The notes beneath the pieces are model-generated. The model had not been told where the DNA came from, ran no database searches, and saw nothing but the letters and a program-made list of their open reading frames with translations. DNA of 64,000 bases from Dongia rigui (GTDB taxonomy: Bacteria > Pseudomonadota > Alphaproteobacteria > Dongiales > Dongiaceae), in contig NZ_JAXCLX010000004.1 of NCBI RefSeq assembly GCF_034044635.1, positions 1-64,000 of the forward strand, read 5' to 3'. Of this stretch, positions 1-16,789 are shown in pieces. The position numbers and the translations under genes were made by a program. Every line of letters begins with the position of its first letter. Within the stretch, counting starts at the first letter, position 1.

Positions 1-1
1 T

Positions 2-76
<75 letters not shown>

Positions 77-185
77 GTTCGGCGGCGAAAGCCGCCGAAT
101 AAGGCCTGAAAATGCTGCTCCGGCGGCTGCGAAGAGCGGTCGCCGGATCGGCGTTAGAAAGGCCCAGAGTTGTCTGGAAGCGGAT

Positions 186-261
186 AGGGGCATAGCTCAA
201 CTGGTAGAGCGTCGGTCTCCAAAACCGAAGGTTGCGGGTTCGATCCCTGCTGCCCCTGCCA
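186..261 (+). tRNA. trpT: tRNA-Trp (anticodon CCA)
   Basis: A 76-base cloverleaf can be drawn. The acceptor stem is 186-192 paired with 251-257, the anticodon stem 212-216 with 224-228, the loop is 217-223 with anticodon CCA at 219-221, and the T loop is TTCGATC. The discriminator base is G258 and the 3' CCA is encoded at 259-261. It sits between tuf and secE, the standard position for tRNA-Trp in bacteria, and is probably cotranscribed with them. Confidence 0.97.
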
Positions 262-307
262 ACTAGGCAATGCGTGATTTTAGTAGCTGATTTCGGGTTT
301 CGAAACG

Positions 308-505
308 ATGGCGAAGACAAGTCCGATCGAGTTTTTCCGGCAGGTCCGGCAAGAGGTGGCGAAAGTCACCTGGCCGAGCCGCAAGGAAACGACCGTCACC
401 ACCTCGATGGTGTTCCTGATGGTGGTCGTGGCCTCCGTCTTCTTCCTCGCGGTTGATGCGATCCTGTCATGGGGCATCACCTCGGTCCTGGGTCTGGGGA
501 GCTGA
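308..505 (+). CDS. secE: Preprotein translocase subunit SecE
   Basis: A 65-residue protein of the short, single-span type of SecE. The conserved amphipathic segment [16 protein letters not shown] (about residues 13-28) is followed by one membrane helix at about residues 33-55. SecE clamps SecY in the SecYEG channel of the inner membrane. It lies 46 bases after the tRNA and five bases before nusG, so the two genes are almost certainly cotranscribed. Length and position match the family; there is nothing unusual. Confidence 0.96.
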   Translation: MAKTSPIEFFRQVRQEVAKVTWPSRKETTVTTSMVFLMVVVASVFFLAVDAILSWGITSVLGLGS

Positions 506-510
506 GCGCC

Positions 511-1041
511 ATGGCGCATCGTTGGTACGTGGTCCACGTCTATTCCGGCTTCGAGCGCAAGATCGCTGAATCGATCCGCGATCAGGCCAAGCAGAAGGGC
601 ATGGAAGAGTTGCTGACGGACGTGCTGGTGCCGACCGAAGAAGTGGTCGAAGTCCGGCGCGGTTCGAAGGTGAATGCCGAGCGCAAGTTCTTCCCAGGCT
701 ATGTCCTGGTGCGCATGGAACTCACCGACGAGTCCTGGCACTTGATCATGAACACGCCGAAGGTCACCGGTTTCCTCGGCGGCAAGGGGAAGCCCAGCCC
801 GATCTCGGAAGCTGAAGCGCAGCGCATCCTGCACCAGGTGCAAGAGGGCATCGAGCGCCCCAAGCGCGCGATTATTTTCGAAGTGGGCGAGCAGGTCCGT
901 GTCAACGACGGTCCGTTCACCTCCTTCACCGGCCATGTCGAGGAAGTCGACGAAGAAAAGGGCCGCCTGAAAGTGGCGGTGTCGATCTTCGGTCGTGCCA
1001 CCCCGGTCGAGCTTGAATATTCGCAGGTCGAGAAGGTCTGA
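511..1041 (+). CDS. nusG: Transcription termination/antitermination protein NusG
   Basis: A 176-residue protein. The N-terminal NGN domain starts [15 protein letters not shown] and includes the [10 protein letters not shown] strand. It is followed by a KOW domain from about residue 125 ([16 protein letters not shown]). NusG binds the RNA polymerase clamp, increases processivity and couples to Rho or ribosomal protein S10. An in-frame upstream ATG at 469 would overlap secE; the ATG at 511 is preceded by GGGGAG at the end of secE and gives the normal family N-terminus, so it was chosen. Confidence 0.97.
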   Translation: MAHRWYVVHVYSGFERKIAESIRDQAKQKGMEELLTDVLVPTEEVVEVRRGSKVNAERKFFPGYVLVRMELTDESWHLIMNTPKVTGFLGGKGKPSPISEAEAQRILHQVQEGIERPKRAIIFEVGEQVRVNDGPFTSFTGHVEEVDEEKGRLKVAVSIFGRATPVELEYSQVEKV

Positions 1042-1168
1042 GGACCCGGTCGACTTGTTTATCCGCCCGGTGACGGTTTCGCCGGAATGAGAAGTGTGGG
1101 AGGCCAGCCAGGGCCGGACCACAGAACCCAAAGGGGCCGGGTAAAGGCCCCCGAAATGAGGTTAGATC
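1042..1168 (+). promoter_or_regulatory. Leader region of the rplK-rplA unit
   Basis: The 127-base gap between nusG and rplK is rich in GGCC blocks that can pair, for example GGGGCC at 1133-1138 with GGCCCC at 1147-1152. In well-studied bacteria L1 represses this unit by binding the leader RNA before rplK. That the same happens here is inference from position; no specific L1 site was proved. The end of the gap carries a GAGG ribosome binding site before the ATG at 1169. Confidence 0.35.
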
Positions 1169-1603
1169 ATGGCAAAGAAGATCGAAGGCTACATTAAGCT
1201 GCAGATCCCGGCCGGTAAGGCGAATCCGTCTCCGCCGGTGGGTCCGGCGCTCGGTCAGCGTGGCTTGAACATCATGCAGTTCTGCAAGGAGTTCAACGCA
1301 GCGACCCAGCAGATGGAAGCGGGCATGCCGATTCCGGTGGTCATCACCGCGTATAGCGACCGTTCCTTCACGTTCGTCACCAAGACTCCGCCGGCCAGCT
1401 ACTTCCTGAAGAAGGCCGCGAAGATCGACAAGGGTTCGAAGACGACCGGCATCGGCGCGTTCGTCGGAAAGGTGACGATGACCCAGTGCCGCGAGATCGC
1501 CAAGCAGAAGATGGCCGATCTCAATGCGCACGACATCGAAGCCGCCGCCCAGATGATCAAGGGCTCGGCGCGTTCGATGGGCCTGCAGGTTGTGGAGGAC
1601 TAA
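1169..1603 (+). CDS. rplK: 50S ribosomal protein L11
   Basis: A 144-residue protein of standard length. The N-terminal domain contains [20 protein letters not shown], the signature proline-rich segment contacting the GTPase-associated region of 23S rRNA. The C-terminal RNA-binding domain includes [16 protein letters not shown] and ends in the usual [14 protein letters not shown]11 forms the stalk base with L10. It is separated from rplA by three bases, so the two are translated from one message. Confidence 0.98.
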   Translation: MAKKIEGYIKLQIPAGKANPSPPVGPALGQRGLNIMQFCKEFNAATQQMEAGMPIPVVITAYSDRSFTFVTKTPPASYFLKKAAKIDKGSKTTGIGAFVGKVTMTQCREIAKQKMADLNAHDIEAAAQMIKGSARSMGLQVVED

Positions 1604-1606
1604 ATC

Positions 1607-2299
1607 ATGACCGGTAAGCGCATTAAGAAGGCCTATGAAGGCATCGACGCGACCAAGTTCTATTCGCTGCAGGACGCAGTGAAGGAGATCAAGTCGCGTT
1701 CCAAGACCAAGTTCGACGAGACCGTCGAGATCGCCATGAACCTCGGCATCGATCCGAAGCATGCCGATCAGAACGTCCGCGGCGTTGTCTCGCTCCCGGC
1801 GGGTACCGGCAAGAGCGTGCGCGTTGCCGTGTTCGCCAAGGGCGACAAGGCCGAGGCCGCGAAGAAGGCCGGCGCCGATATCGTCGGCGCTGACGATCTG
1901 GCTGAGCTGGTTCAGGCCGGCAAGATGGATTTCGACCGCGTCATCGCGACGCCCGACATGATGGTCACCGTCGGCAAGCTGGGCAAGGTTCTGGGTCCGC
2001 GCGGCCTGATGCCGAACCCCAAGCTCGGCACCGTGACCGCCGACGTCGCCGAAGCCGTGAAAGCGGCCAAGGGCGGCCAGGTTGAATTCCGCGCCGAGAA
2101 GGCCGGCATCATCCAGGCCGGTGTTGGCAAGGTCAGCTTCTCGGAAGCCGATCTCGTCAACAACGTGAAGGCGTTCGTCAATGCCATCACCAAAGCCAAG
2201 CCCGCCGGCGCCAAGGGCACCTACATTCAGAAGGTGTCGCTGGCTTCGACGATGGGCCCGGGCTTGAAGCTCGACGTCGCGACGCTCGCGGCGGAGTAA
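1607..2299 (+). CDS. rplA: 50S ribosomal protein L1
   Basis: A 230-residue protein. It contains the conserved L1 segment [20 protein letters not shown] (about residues 125-144) and the C-terminal [20 protein letters not shown]1 builds the mobile L1 stalk near the E site and acts as a translational repressor of rplK-rplA in other bacteria. The GTGGAGGA at the end of rplK serves as its ribosome binding site. After it comes a 345-base gap that carries hairpins before rplJ. Confidence 0.98.
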   Translation: MTGKRIKKAYEGIDATKFYSLQDAVKEIKSRSKTKFDETVEIAMNLGIDPKHADQNVRGVVSLPAGTGKSVRVAVFAKGDKAEAAKKAGADIVGADDLAELVQAGKMDFDRVIATPDMMVTVGKLGKVLGPRGLMPNPKLGTVTADVAEAVKAAKGGQVEFRAEKAGIIQAGVGKVSFSEADLVNNVKAFVNAITKAKPAGAKGTYIQKVSLASTMGPGLKLDVATLAAE

Positions 2300-2644
2300 A
2301 GGATTTGGCGGGGTCCGGTTCGCCGGACCCTGTCGAAGGATGGACGAGCAATCGTCCATCTCCCTGTCCGAGACTGCAGGTCCCCAAGGCGTCGGGGACT
2401 AATGGAAGGCCGCTCCGCCTTTCGCCTGCAATAGACAGAGGTGAACCGAATTTGGCGAAAGCCCATGTGGCGGACGTCGTGTTCGGAGCGAACTTCTGGG
2501 ACAGGTCAACCGGGGCTTCCGGTTCTGTCTTCGACGCTTTCCCCCAAAGGGAAGGCTGCTGAGATGGGTCGGAAGGTCCAATTGTAACCGGTCCCGCGCT
2601 CTGCTTTTAGTGGAGCAAGGGGTCACAAGTATCGGAGACGAAAC
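2300..2644 (+). promoter_or_regulatory. L10 leader: hairpin-rich region before rplJ
   Basis: A 345-base non-coding stretch with three successive hairpins. The first is an 8-bp stem at 2311-2318/2323-2330 capped by TTCG. The second is a 9-bp perfect stem at 2339-2347/2352-2360 capped by the GNRA loop GCAA. The third is a 6-bp stem at 2380-2385/2394-2399. None is followed by a T tract, so they do not look like terminators. In many bacteria the L10-L12 complex binds this leader and represses rplJ-rplL; that role here is inferred from position and structure. A GGAGA ribosome binding site lies at 2635-2639. Confidence 0.6.
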
Positions 2645-3160
2645 GTGGACCGATCTGGCAAAGAGAAGCTGGTCACGGAACTCCAGGAAACGCTGAATGC
2701 CGCAAATCTGGTGGTTGTTACCCAGCAGAACGGCCTGAGCGTTGCTGAAGTATCCGACCTGCGTCGCAAGATGCGGGCGGCCGGAGCCGGCTTCAAAGTC
2801 GCCAAAAATCGGCTGGCAACGCTCGCTCTGAAGGGTACCAAGCACGAAGACCTGGGGACGTTCCTCAAGGGCCCGACGGCAATCGCCTATTCGGCGGATC
2901 CGATCGCGGCCGCAAAGGTCGCCGTGCTGTACGCCAAAACAAACGACAAGCTCAAGATCGTCGGCGGCTCGATGGGCACGCAGACGTTGAACGCTGCAGG
3001 GATCACGGCCTTGGCCACCCTGCCGTCGCTCGATGAGCTTCGCGCACGTCTTGTCGGCATGCTGCAGACCCCGGCCACGCGTTTGGCCGTTGTCACTGGA
3101 GCCCCTGCTGGCCAGCTGGCGCGTGTGTTTGGCGCTTACGCCCGGAAGGGTGAGGCCTAA
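2645..3160 (+). CDS. rplJ: 50S ribosomal protein L10
   Basis: A 171-residue protein that starts with GTG at 2645, giving MDRSGKEKLVTELQETL. The start is supported by GGAGA five bases upstream and by the normal L10 N-terminus. L10 anchors the L7/L12 dimers through its C-terminal helix and binds 23S rRNA with L11. Typical blocks are VVVTQQNGLSVAEV and FKVAKNRLA. It is followed by rplL after 64 bases, the usual pairing. Confidence 0.97.
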   Translation: MDRSGKEKLVTELQETLNAANLVVVTQQNGLSVAEVSDLRRKMRAAGAGFKVAKNRLATLALKGTKHEDLGTFLKGPTAIAYSADPIAAAKVAVLYAKTNDKLKIVGGSMGTQTLNAAGITALATLPSLDELRARLVGMLQTPATRLAVVTGAPAGQLARVFGAYARKGEA

Positions 3161-3224
3161 CGGCCGATCCGCGACCCAATAACTGAAGTTCGAACCTAAC
3201 AAGACTTAAGCCTAGGAGAATAAA

Positions 3225-3599
3225 ATGGCTGATTTGCAGAAGCTGGTTGACGAGCTCTCGAAGCTCACCGTGCTCGAGGCTGCTGAGCTTTCGAAGAAGC
3301 TCGAAGAAGCCTGGGGCGTGTCGGCTGCGGCCCCGGTGGCCGTTGCTGCTGCTGGTGGTGGCGCTGCCGCCCCGGCTGCCGAGGAAAAGACCGAATTCAA
3401 CGTCGTTCTCGTTGATGGCGGCGCCAACAAGATCAACGTGATCAAGGAAGTGCGTGCCATCACCGGTCTCGGCCTGAAGGAAGCCAAGGACCTCGTCGAA
3501 GGCGCGCCGAAGCCGGTGAAGGAAGGCGTTGGCAAAGCGGAAGCCGAAGAGCTGAAGAAGAAGCTCGAAGCTGCCGGCGCCAAGGTCGAGCTGAAGTAA
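3225..3599 (+). CDS. rplL: 50S ribosomal protein L7/L12
   Basis: A 124-residue acidic protein of family length. The N-terminal dimerisation domain ([20 protein letters not shown]) is joined by an alanine-rich hinge (about residues 38-52) to a C-terminal domain. The latter contains [10 protein letters not shown] and [15 protein letters not shown], the face that recruits translational GTPases. An AGGAG ribosome binding site sits at 3213-3217. The gene is separated from rpoB by a 290-base gap with a strong hairpin. Confidence 0.98.
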   Translation: MADLQKLVDELSKLTVLEAAELSKKLEEAWGVSAAAPVAVAAAGGGAAAPAAEEKTEFNVVLVDGGANKINVIKEVRAITGLGLKEAKDLVEGAPKPVKEGVGKAEAEELKKKLEAAGAKVELK

Positions 3600-3623
3600 G
3601 CTCGAACGCCGTTTTTGGGGTGA

Positions 3624-3654
3624 GGAAGCGCCGGCCGCAAGGCTCGGCGCTTCC
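3624..3654 (+). promoter_or_regulatory. Hairpin between rplL and rpoB
   Basis: A perfect 10-bp stem, 3624-3633 paired with 3645-3654, with an 11-base loop and no T tract behind it. In other bacteria the rplL-rpoB gap contains an attenuator or RNase III site that lowers rpoB expression relative to L7/L12. A similar role is likely but inferred. The rest of the 3600-3889 gap shows no gene and no clear promoter. Confidence 0.55.
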
Positions 3655-3889
3655 GTGCCTCCGGAGATACGGTGATTTTCGGGTGAATTGACTTTCCACC
3701 CCCGGCGCTGAAGCCGGAAAATGCGAAGACAGCGGCTCATCCGCGAGCCGTGCCGGTGCCGATCGATGAAGTTGGCAGGCGAAAGTTCCGAAGTTCCGGC
3801 AACGAAATTCGGGATCGTGCGGATTGAGATTTGAGCGGGCAGCCGTTGCCAGTTGTCCGCTGGCCCCACAGTTGAGACGAGGGATGTCA

Positions 3890-8080
<4,191 letters not shown>

Positions 8081-8088
8081 TCGGATAG

Positions 8089-12321
<4,233 letters not shown>

Positions 12322-12350
12322 GGCGAACGAAACCATCGAAGAATGAGGAA

Positions 12351-12383
12351 CCCCACTGCTTCGGCAGTGGGGTTTTTCTTTTT
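12351..12383 (+). terminator. Rho-independent terminator of the rpoBC operon
   Basis: A 9-bp perfect stem, 12351-12359 paired with 12364-12372, with a TTCG tetraloop, followed by TTTTTCTTTTT. It is placed 30 bases after the rpoC stop and ends the ribosomal protein/RNA polymerase operon before the convergent kinase gene. Confidence 0.95.
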
Positions 12384-12404
12384 GGCCACCGAGCGGGTGT
12401 GTCG

Positions 12405-13607
12405 TTACGGATGCCAGCGACCATCGTAGCGCCGCGGAAACTGCAACGTCGCCGTGGTGCCGAGATTTGGTGCGCTGGAGAGCGACAGCTTGCCGCCGAT
12501 CAAATGCAGGAAGGCACCGCACAAGGACAGCCCACCATTCGTGCCGTGCTGGTTGGTGTCGATGGAGCTTTGCACGCGGCGCAATTGGTCGGCCTGGAAA
12601 CCGGGCCCGTTATCGGCCACCGTCAGGACGACCTGCGCCGCCTCGCCGTCCTGGGCTTGTTCGATGGTTGCGCCGATCTCGACCTTGCCGCCAAAGCGGT
12701 TGTACTTGATGGCGTTTTCCACCACATGGCCGATCATTTTTTCAAGCGCTTCGTCGTCCAGCACGACGGGCATGCTGCCACGGCGCAAGGTATGGGTCAT
12801 GCGCACACCTTGAACGGCTGCGGCACCGGCATGGGCGGCGAGGACATGCTCCACTATCTCGGCAAGATCCGCGGTGCGCGCATGGGCGACAGCCATGCTG
12901 CCTTCAAGGCGCGTGACGTCGATGATGCGTTCCACCACGTCGGTCAGTTGTCGTCCGCTCTTGCAGATGTCGGCAGCATAGGTGCGATAGATCTTGACGC
13001 CAATCGGCCCGAACATCTCGTCGCGCATGACTTCGGCAAAGCCGATCACCGTCGCAAGCGGCGTGCGCAGTTCGTGGGACAATTGGCCGAGGAATTCGAG
13101 CTTCGTGAAATTGGCGCGTTCGGCCTGTTCCTTGGCCTTCGTGAGAACCCGCTCGCTTTGCTTGCGATGGGTGATGTCGCGGATGGCGGCAACGATCACG
13201 GCCGGACCGGGCTTGGAAATCTCTGGTTGGTGCAGAACCAGGCTGGTGATCTCGACCGGCACGCTGTCGCCGTTGAGTTTATGAGCGACAGTCTCGATCG
13301 GGCGACCGTCGAAGCCGGCGAGAGCGTCGAGCAAGAGGGCAATGGAGGGTTTGCCGTCGCCGTCGGGCAGACCTTCGAGAAAGGCCCCGACATGCGCGCC
13401 GATCAGGAGGCGACCATGACAGTTGAGCATTTCGGTGGCGCGGTCGTTGGCGTCGATGATCGCGCCATCGGGGAGCAGGGCGAGAAGCGGGTCGGGCGAC
13501 AGCGTCCCGGCAAGGCCGCCGATCTGCGCCAGCCCGGGATGACCACTTCCATTGTCGCCGACTGGATCACTCAAACGCAGATGTCGCGCGGGGTCGTGGT
13601 TGGTCAC
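12405..13607 (-). CDS. Soluble PAS-domain sensor histidine kinase (PleC/DivJ/PdhS-like)
   Basis: About 400 residues with no membrane segment or signal peptide. A PAS domain covers about residues 38-148, then comes the H-box SHELRTPLATVIGFAEVM with phospho-acceptor His178. The stretch after it (EMFGPIG, then YAADICKSGRQL) is typical of the PleC/DivJ/PdhS kinases that act on DivK in alphaproteobacteria. The ATPase domain has ENAIKYN (N box) and DNGPGF (G1), but the second glycine box reads GTNGGLSLCGA and the F-box segment is short. The GTG at 13607 has AAGGA seven bases upstream; a TTG at 13736 would add 43 residues of poor quality. The partner response regulator is not in the window. Confidence 0.85.
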   Translation of the reverse strand: MTNHDPARHLRLSDPVGDNGSGHPGLAQIGGLAGTLSPDPLLALLPDGAIIDANDRATEMLNCHGRLLIGAHVGAFLEGLPDGDGKPSIALLLDALAGFDGRPIETVAHKLNGDSVPVEITSLVLHQPEISKPGPAVIVAAIRDITHRKQSERVLTKAKEQAERANFTKLEFLGQLSHELRTPLATVIGFAEVMRDEMFGPIGVKIYRTYAADICKSGRQLTDVVERIIDVTRLEGSMAVAHARTADLAEIVEHVLAAHAGAAAVQGVRMTHTLRRGSMPVVLDDEALEKMIGHVVENAIKYNRFGGKVEIGATIEQAQDGEAAQVVLTVADNGPGFQADQLRRVQSSIDTNQHGTNGGLSLCGAFLHLIGGKLSLSSAPNLGTTATLQFPRRYDGRWHP

Positions 13608-13893
13608 GTCTGTGTCCTTCCACCGGCCGCCCGGGCGGCGCGCCGCCCGCGACCAGTTACCAAAACCGCTGCGTCGCCCCGCAGCAGCGATGCCCCCAAT
13701 GGCATCCATCATTGGCCATAACGTCTGCCGCCGCAAGCAAGCTTCACCAGTCTCTCAGGGAAGCGAATCCTGACGGGGCAGTAAGTATTCAAAATCAGTG
13801 TCTTATCGGACGAAATCCAAGGCCATTGCGCGGGGTTCGGGCGCGCCGAGTTAGGGGGTGGCATGCCTGCGCTGTTCCGGCTATAGGAACGCC
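13608..13893. other. Divergent intergenic region between the kinase and hpnB
   Basis: A 286-base stretch between two divergent genes that should hold promoters for both. No convincing -35/-10 pair, operator or RNA structure could be assigned by eye. The AGGA at 13885-13888 is the ribosome binding site of hpnB. Confidence 0.4.
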
Positions 13894-15078
13894 ATGTCCG
13901 AATTCCTCATCGTCCTTGCCGGCCTTCCCGCCGGTATCTGGCTCTATCTTCTGCTGTTTCGCGGCGCTTTCTGGCGGGAGCGGCCGGAGGCGGGGATCGT
14001 CGTCGCATCCGAAAACCTGGCATGTCCCGACGTCGTGGCGATCGTGCCGGCGCGCAACGAGGCTGGCGTGGTTGGCCAGGCGGTGACCGCCCTGCTGCAC
14101 CAGAACTATGCCGGCAAGCTCACGGTCGTCCTGGTCGATGACAACAGCGAAGACGGAACAGCCGCAGAAGCGACCGAAGCCGCCAAGGTGGCAACTGCCG
14201 CCGGCGGCGCGCATCGCCTGCGGGTCATCGCGGGCAAGAAGCTGGCCGCAGGCTGGACGGGGAAGCTGTGGGCGGTCAACCAGGGGCTGGCAGAGGCGCA
14301 GCGTGCGGTACCTGGCGCCGCGTTTTATCTGCTGACCGATGCCGACATTCTCCATGCGCCCGATAGCCTGACGCGGCTGGTCGAAAGGGCGCAGCAGGGT
14401 TCGTTCAACATGGTGTCGCTGATGGCGAAGCTGCGGACCGATACTTTTGCCGAAAAGGCGTTGATCCCGGCCTATATCTTCTTTTTTCAGAAGCTCTATC
14501 CCTTCAACTGGGTGCGCGATCCCAAGCATAAATTGGGCGCGGCGGCCGGTGGTTGCATGCTGGTGCGCGCATCGGCCCTGCGCAAGATCGGTGGTATCGC
14601 GGCGATCCGCGGCAGCCTGATCGACGATTGCGCCCTGGGACGTGCGATCAAGGCCACCGGACCGATCTGGCTTGGGCTCGCCAGCAATGTGAGTTCGCTG
14701 CGCGGCTATCCTGCCTGGCGCGATATCTGGAACCTCGTCGCTCGTTCCGCCTTCACGCAGCTCAATCATTCCGCCGCGCTGCTGATCGGCTCGGTACTGG
14801 GCATGGTGCTGACCTATCTGTTGCCACCGCTCATCACCATCAGCCCGGATCCGGGCATTCGGCCGCTTGGGATCATTGCCTGGGCGGCGATGGCCTTTGC
14901 TTATCTGCCGACCCTTGCCAATTACCAGCGCTCGCCGCTCTGGGCGCCGTTCCTCCCGCTGGTCGCCTTGTTCTATACGCTTGCCACCATCGCCTCGGCG
15001 ATCCGCTATTGGACGGGGAAAGGCGGGCAGTGGAAGGGGCGCGCGCAGGCCGAACACATCAAGAAGAGTGCGGCATGA
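13894..15078 (+). CDS. hpnB: Hopene-associated glycosyltransferase HpnB
   Basis: A 394-residue family 2 glycosyltransferase. An N-terminal membrane helix (about residues 4-22) precedes the GT-A domain with VVAIVPARNEAGVVGQAV, VVLVDDNSEDGTA and the metal-binding TDADI motif. Three to four membrane helices form the C-terminal third. This architecture and the position directly before hpnC identify HpnB, a protein of hopanoid gene clusters whose exact sugar-transfer reaction is not established. ATG 13894 follows AGGA at a 5-base distance; an earlier start at 13858 lacks support. Its stop overlaps the hpnC start (ATGA). Confidence 0.9.
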   Translation: MSEFLIVLAGLPAGIWLYLLLFRGAFWRERPEAGIVVASENLACPDVVAIVPARNEAGVVGQAVTALLHQNYAGKLTVVLVDDNSEDGTAAEATEAAKVATAAGGAHRLRVIAGKKLAAGWTGKLWAVNQGLAEAQRAVPGAAFYLLTDADILHAPDSLTRLVERAQQGSFNMVSLMAKLRTDTFAEKALIPAYIFFFQKLYPFNWVRDPKHKLGAAAGGCMLVRASALRKIGGIAAIRGSLIDDCALGRAIKATGPIWLGLASNVSSLRGYPAWRDIWNLVARSAFTQLNHSAALLIGSVLGMVLTYLLPPLITISPDPGIRPLGIIAWAAMAFAYLPTLANYQRSPLWAPFLPLVALFYTLATIASAIRYWTGKGGQWKGRAQAEHIKKSAA

Positions 15079-15944
15079 ACAAGGCCTCACCCGAAATCGC
15101 CAAGGCGGGGATCGCGACGCCGTCTGGCAAGAACGCAACGAACGAGAATTTCCCTGTCGGGTCCGCGCTGATCCGGGCCGACCTGCGTCCCCATGTGCAC
15201 GCCTTCTATCGCTTCGCTCGCATGGGCGACGACATTGCCGACAACAATGCCTTGTCGCCGCAGGACAAGGTGGCGCGCCTCGACATGATGGAAGCAGTGT
15301 TGCTCGATTCAATGCGGGAAGACATTCGCGAGGCGGCCGATCTGCGCCGGTCGTTGGCCCAGACACATGTCGCGCCGATCAATTCGACCGAGCTCCTGAA
15401 GGCCTTCCGCATGGATGCCACCAAGCAGCGCTATGCGGATTGGGAGGAGCTGATGACCTATTGCCGCTATTCCGCCGCACCGGTCGGCCGGCAATTGCTC
15501 GATCTGCACGGCGAGCCGGTGGCTGCCCGCGGTCCCTCGGACGCGCTGTGTGCCGCACTTCAGGTAATCAATCATCTGCAGGATTGCGGTGTCGACTATC
15601 TCGAGATGGACCGGGTCTATTTCCCGCAAGATCACCTGGCGAGGCATGGTGCCGCGACCAAAGACTTGTCAGAGCGCGGTTCCAGCCCGGCCGTCGCCAA
15701 GGCATTGAACGAGGCGCTCGACAAGACCGACGCGTTGATGGTGGAGGCGCGGCAATTGCCTGGGCGCCTGAAGGATTTTCGCCTGCGAGCTGAATCGGCC
15801 ACCATTGTCCGTCTTGCAGACAAGATGATCGGCCAGCTGCGGCGCAACGATCCGCTCGCCGGCCGGGTGAAGCCGACCAAGATGTTCTTTTTGACGGCGA
15901 TGCTGGAAGGCATTGCCTGGGCCTGTTTCGCGCGGGGGAAATGA
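15075..15944 (+). CDS. hpnC: Hydroxysqualene synthase HpnC
   Basis: A 289-residue member of the squalene/phytoene synthase family. It has NFPVGSALIRADLRPHVHAF, the first aspartate-rich motif RMGDDIADN, and the second region INHLQDCGVDYLEMDRVYFP. In characterised systems HpnC converts presqualene diphosphate made by HpnD into hydroxysqualene, which HpnE reduces to squalene. The NFPVxS start distinguishes HpnC from HpnD. The gene overlaps hpnB and hpnD by four bases each, so translation is coupled. Confidence 0.93.
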   Translation: MNKASPEIAKAGIATPSGKNATNENFPVGSALIRADLRPHVHAFYRFARMGDDIADNNALSPQDKVARLDMMEAVLLDSMREDIREAADLRRSLAQTHVAPINSTELLKAFRMDATKQRYADWEELMTYCRYSAAPVGRQLLDLHGEPVAARGPSDALCAALQVINHLQDCGVDYLEMDRVYFPQDHLARHGAATKDLSERGSSPAVAKALNEALDKTDALMVEARQLPGRLKDFRLRAESATIVRLADKMIGQLRRNDPLAGRVKPTKMFFLTAMLEGIAWACFARGK

Positions 15945-16789
15945 TGGACGCCACTCAGGCAAATACGGGGGCCATTGCCGCGCAGGTCAAAGCGTCGGGC
16001 ACCTCGTTCTATGCGGCGATGCGCTTGCTGCCTGAGGCGCGGCGCGATGCGATGTTCGCGATCTACGCCTTCTGTCGCGAAGTTGACGATATCGCCGATG
16101 AAGAGGGATCGCAGGAGGAGAAGCGGCGCGGGCTTGCCGAATGGCGTGCCGAAATCGACCGGCTCTATGCCGGTGAGCCGAGTGGTCCGATCGCGCAGGC
16201 GCTGTTGAAGCCGGTGCGCGAGTTCAAGTTGCGGCGTGACGATTTCATTGCCGTGATCGACGGCATGGAGATGGATGCGACCGACGCGATCCAGGCGCCG
16301 GATATGGCGCTGCTTGATCTCTATTGCGACCGTGTCGCCTCGGCCGTCGGCCGCCTGTCGGTGCGGGCCTTTGGTGCGACTGAGGCGATCGCCGACGATG
16401 TTGCCTATCATCTGGGGCGTGCCCTGCAGCTGACCAATATCCTGCGCGATATCGAGGAAGATGCCGGCCGCGGCCGGCTCTATCTGCCACGCGATCTTCT
16501 CGCCAGGCATGGCATCGTCAGCGACGATCTGGGCGTCATTCGGGCGCACCCGCATCTGCCGCGCGTATGCCGCGATCTAGCCGCGACGGCGAAGGAGCAT
16601 TTTGCCAAGGCCGATGCGGCAATGCGCCAATGCGCCAAGGAACCGATGCGGCCGGCGCGCATCATGGGGGCCGTTTACGGCGCGCTGCTCGATAAGCTGA
16701 TCGCCTGGGATTGGCGCGATCTCACCACCGAAATCAAGGTGCCGAAATGGCGCAAGATCTGGCTGGCCGTCCGCTATGGCTTCCTCTGA
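15941..16789 (+). CDS. hpnD: Presqualene diphosphate synthase HpnD
   Basis: A 282-residue squalene/phytoene synthase family protein. Both substrate-magnesium motifs are intact: CREVDDIADE near residue 45 and LTNILRDIEEDAGRGRLYLP near residue 165. HpnD joins two farnesyl diphosphates to presqualene diphosphate, the first step of the HpnDCE route to squalene. The start overlaps the hpnC stop as ATGA; a second ATG at 15944 would shorten it by one residue. The end overlaps hpnE by 14 bases. Confidence 0.93.
   Translation: MMDATQANTGAIAAQVKASGTSFYAAMRLLPEARRDAMFAIYAFCREVDDIADEEGSQEEKRRGLAEWRAEIDRLYAGEPSGPIAQALLKPVREFKLRRDDFIAVIDGMEMDATDAIQAPDMALLDLYCDRVASAVGRLSVRAFGATEAIADDVAYHLGRALQLTNILRDIEEDAGRGRLYLPRDLLARHGIVSDDLGVIRAHPHLPRVCRDLAATAKEHFAKADAAMRQCAKEPMRPARIMGAVYGALLDKLIAWDWRDLTTEIKVPKWRKIWLAVRYGFL

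Noticed and set aside
2311-2330. Hairpin after rplA as a possible terminator
   Set aside because: There is no T tract after the 8-bp stem, and rplJ-rplL would be cut off from a known common operon; it fits a leader RNA better.
926-2359. Minus-strand frame of 477 codons opposite rplK and rplA
   Set aside because: Antisense shadow over two certain ribosomal protein genes, with no domain and no ribosome binding site.
13608-13736. N-terminal extension of the histidine kinase from a TTG codon at 13736
   Set aside because: The extra 43 residues look non-coding, and the GTG at 13607 has a good AAGGA at a seven-base distance.
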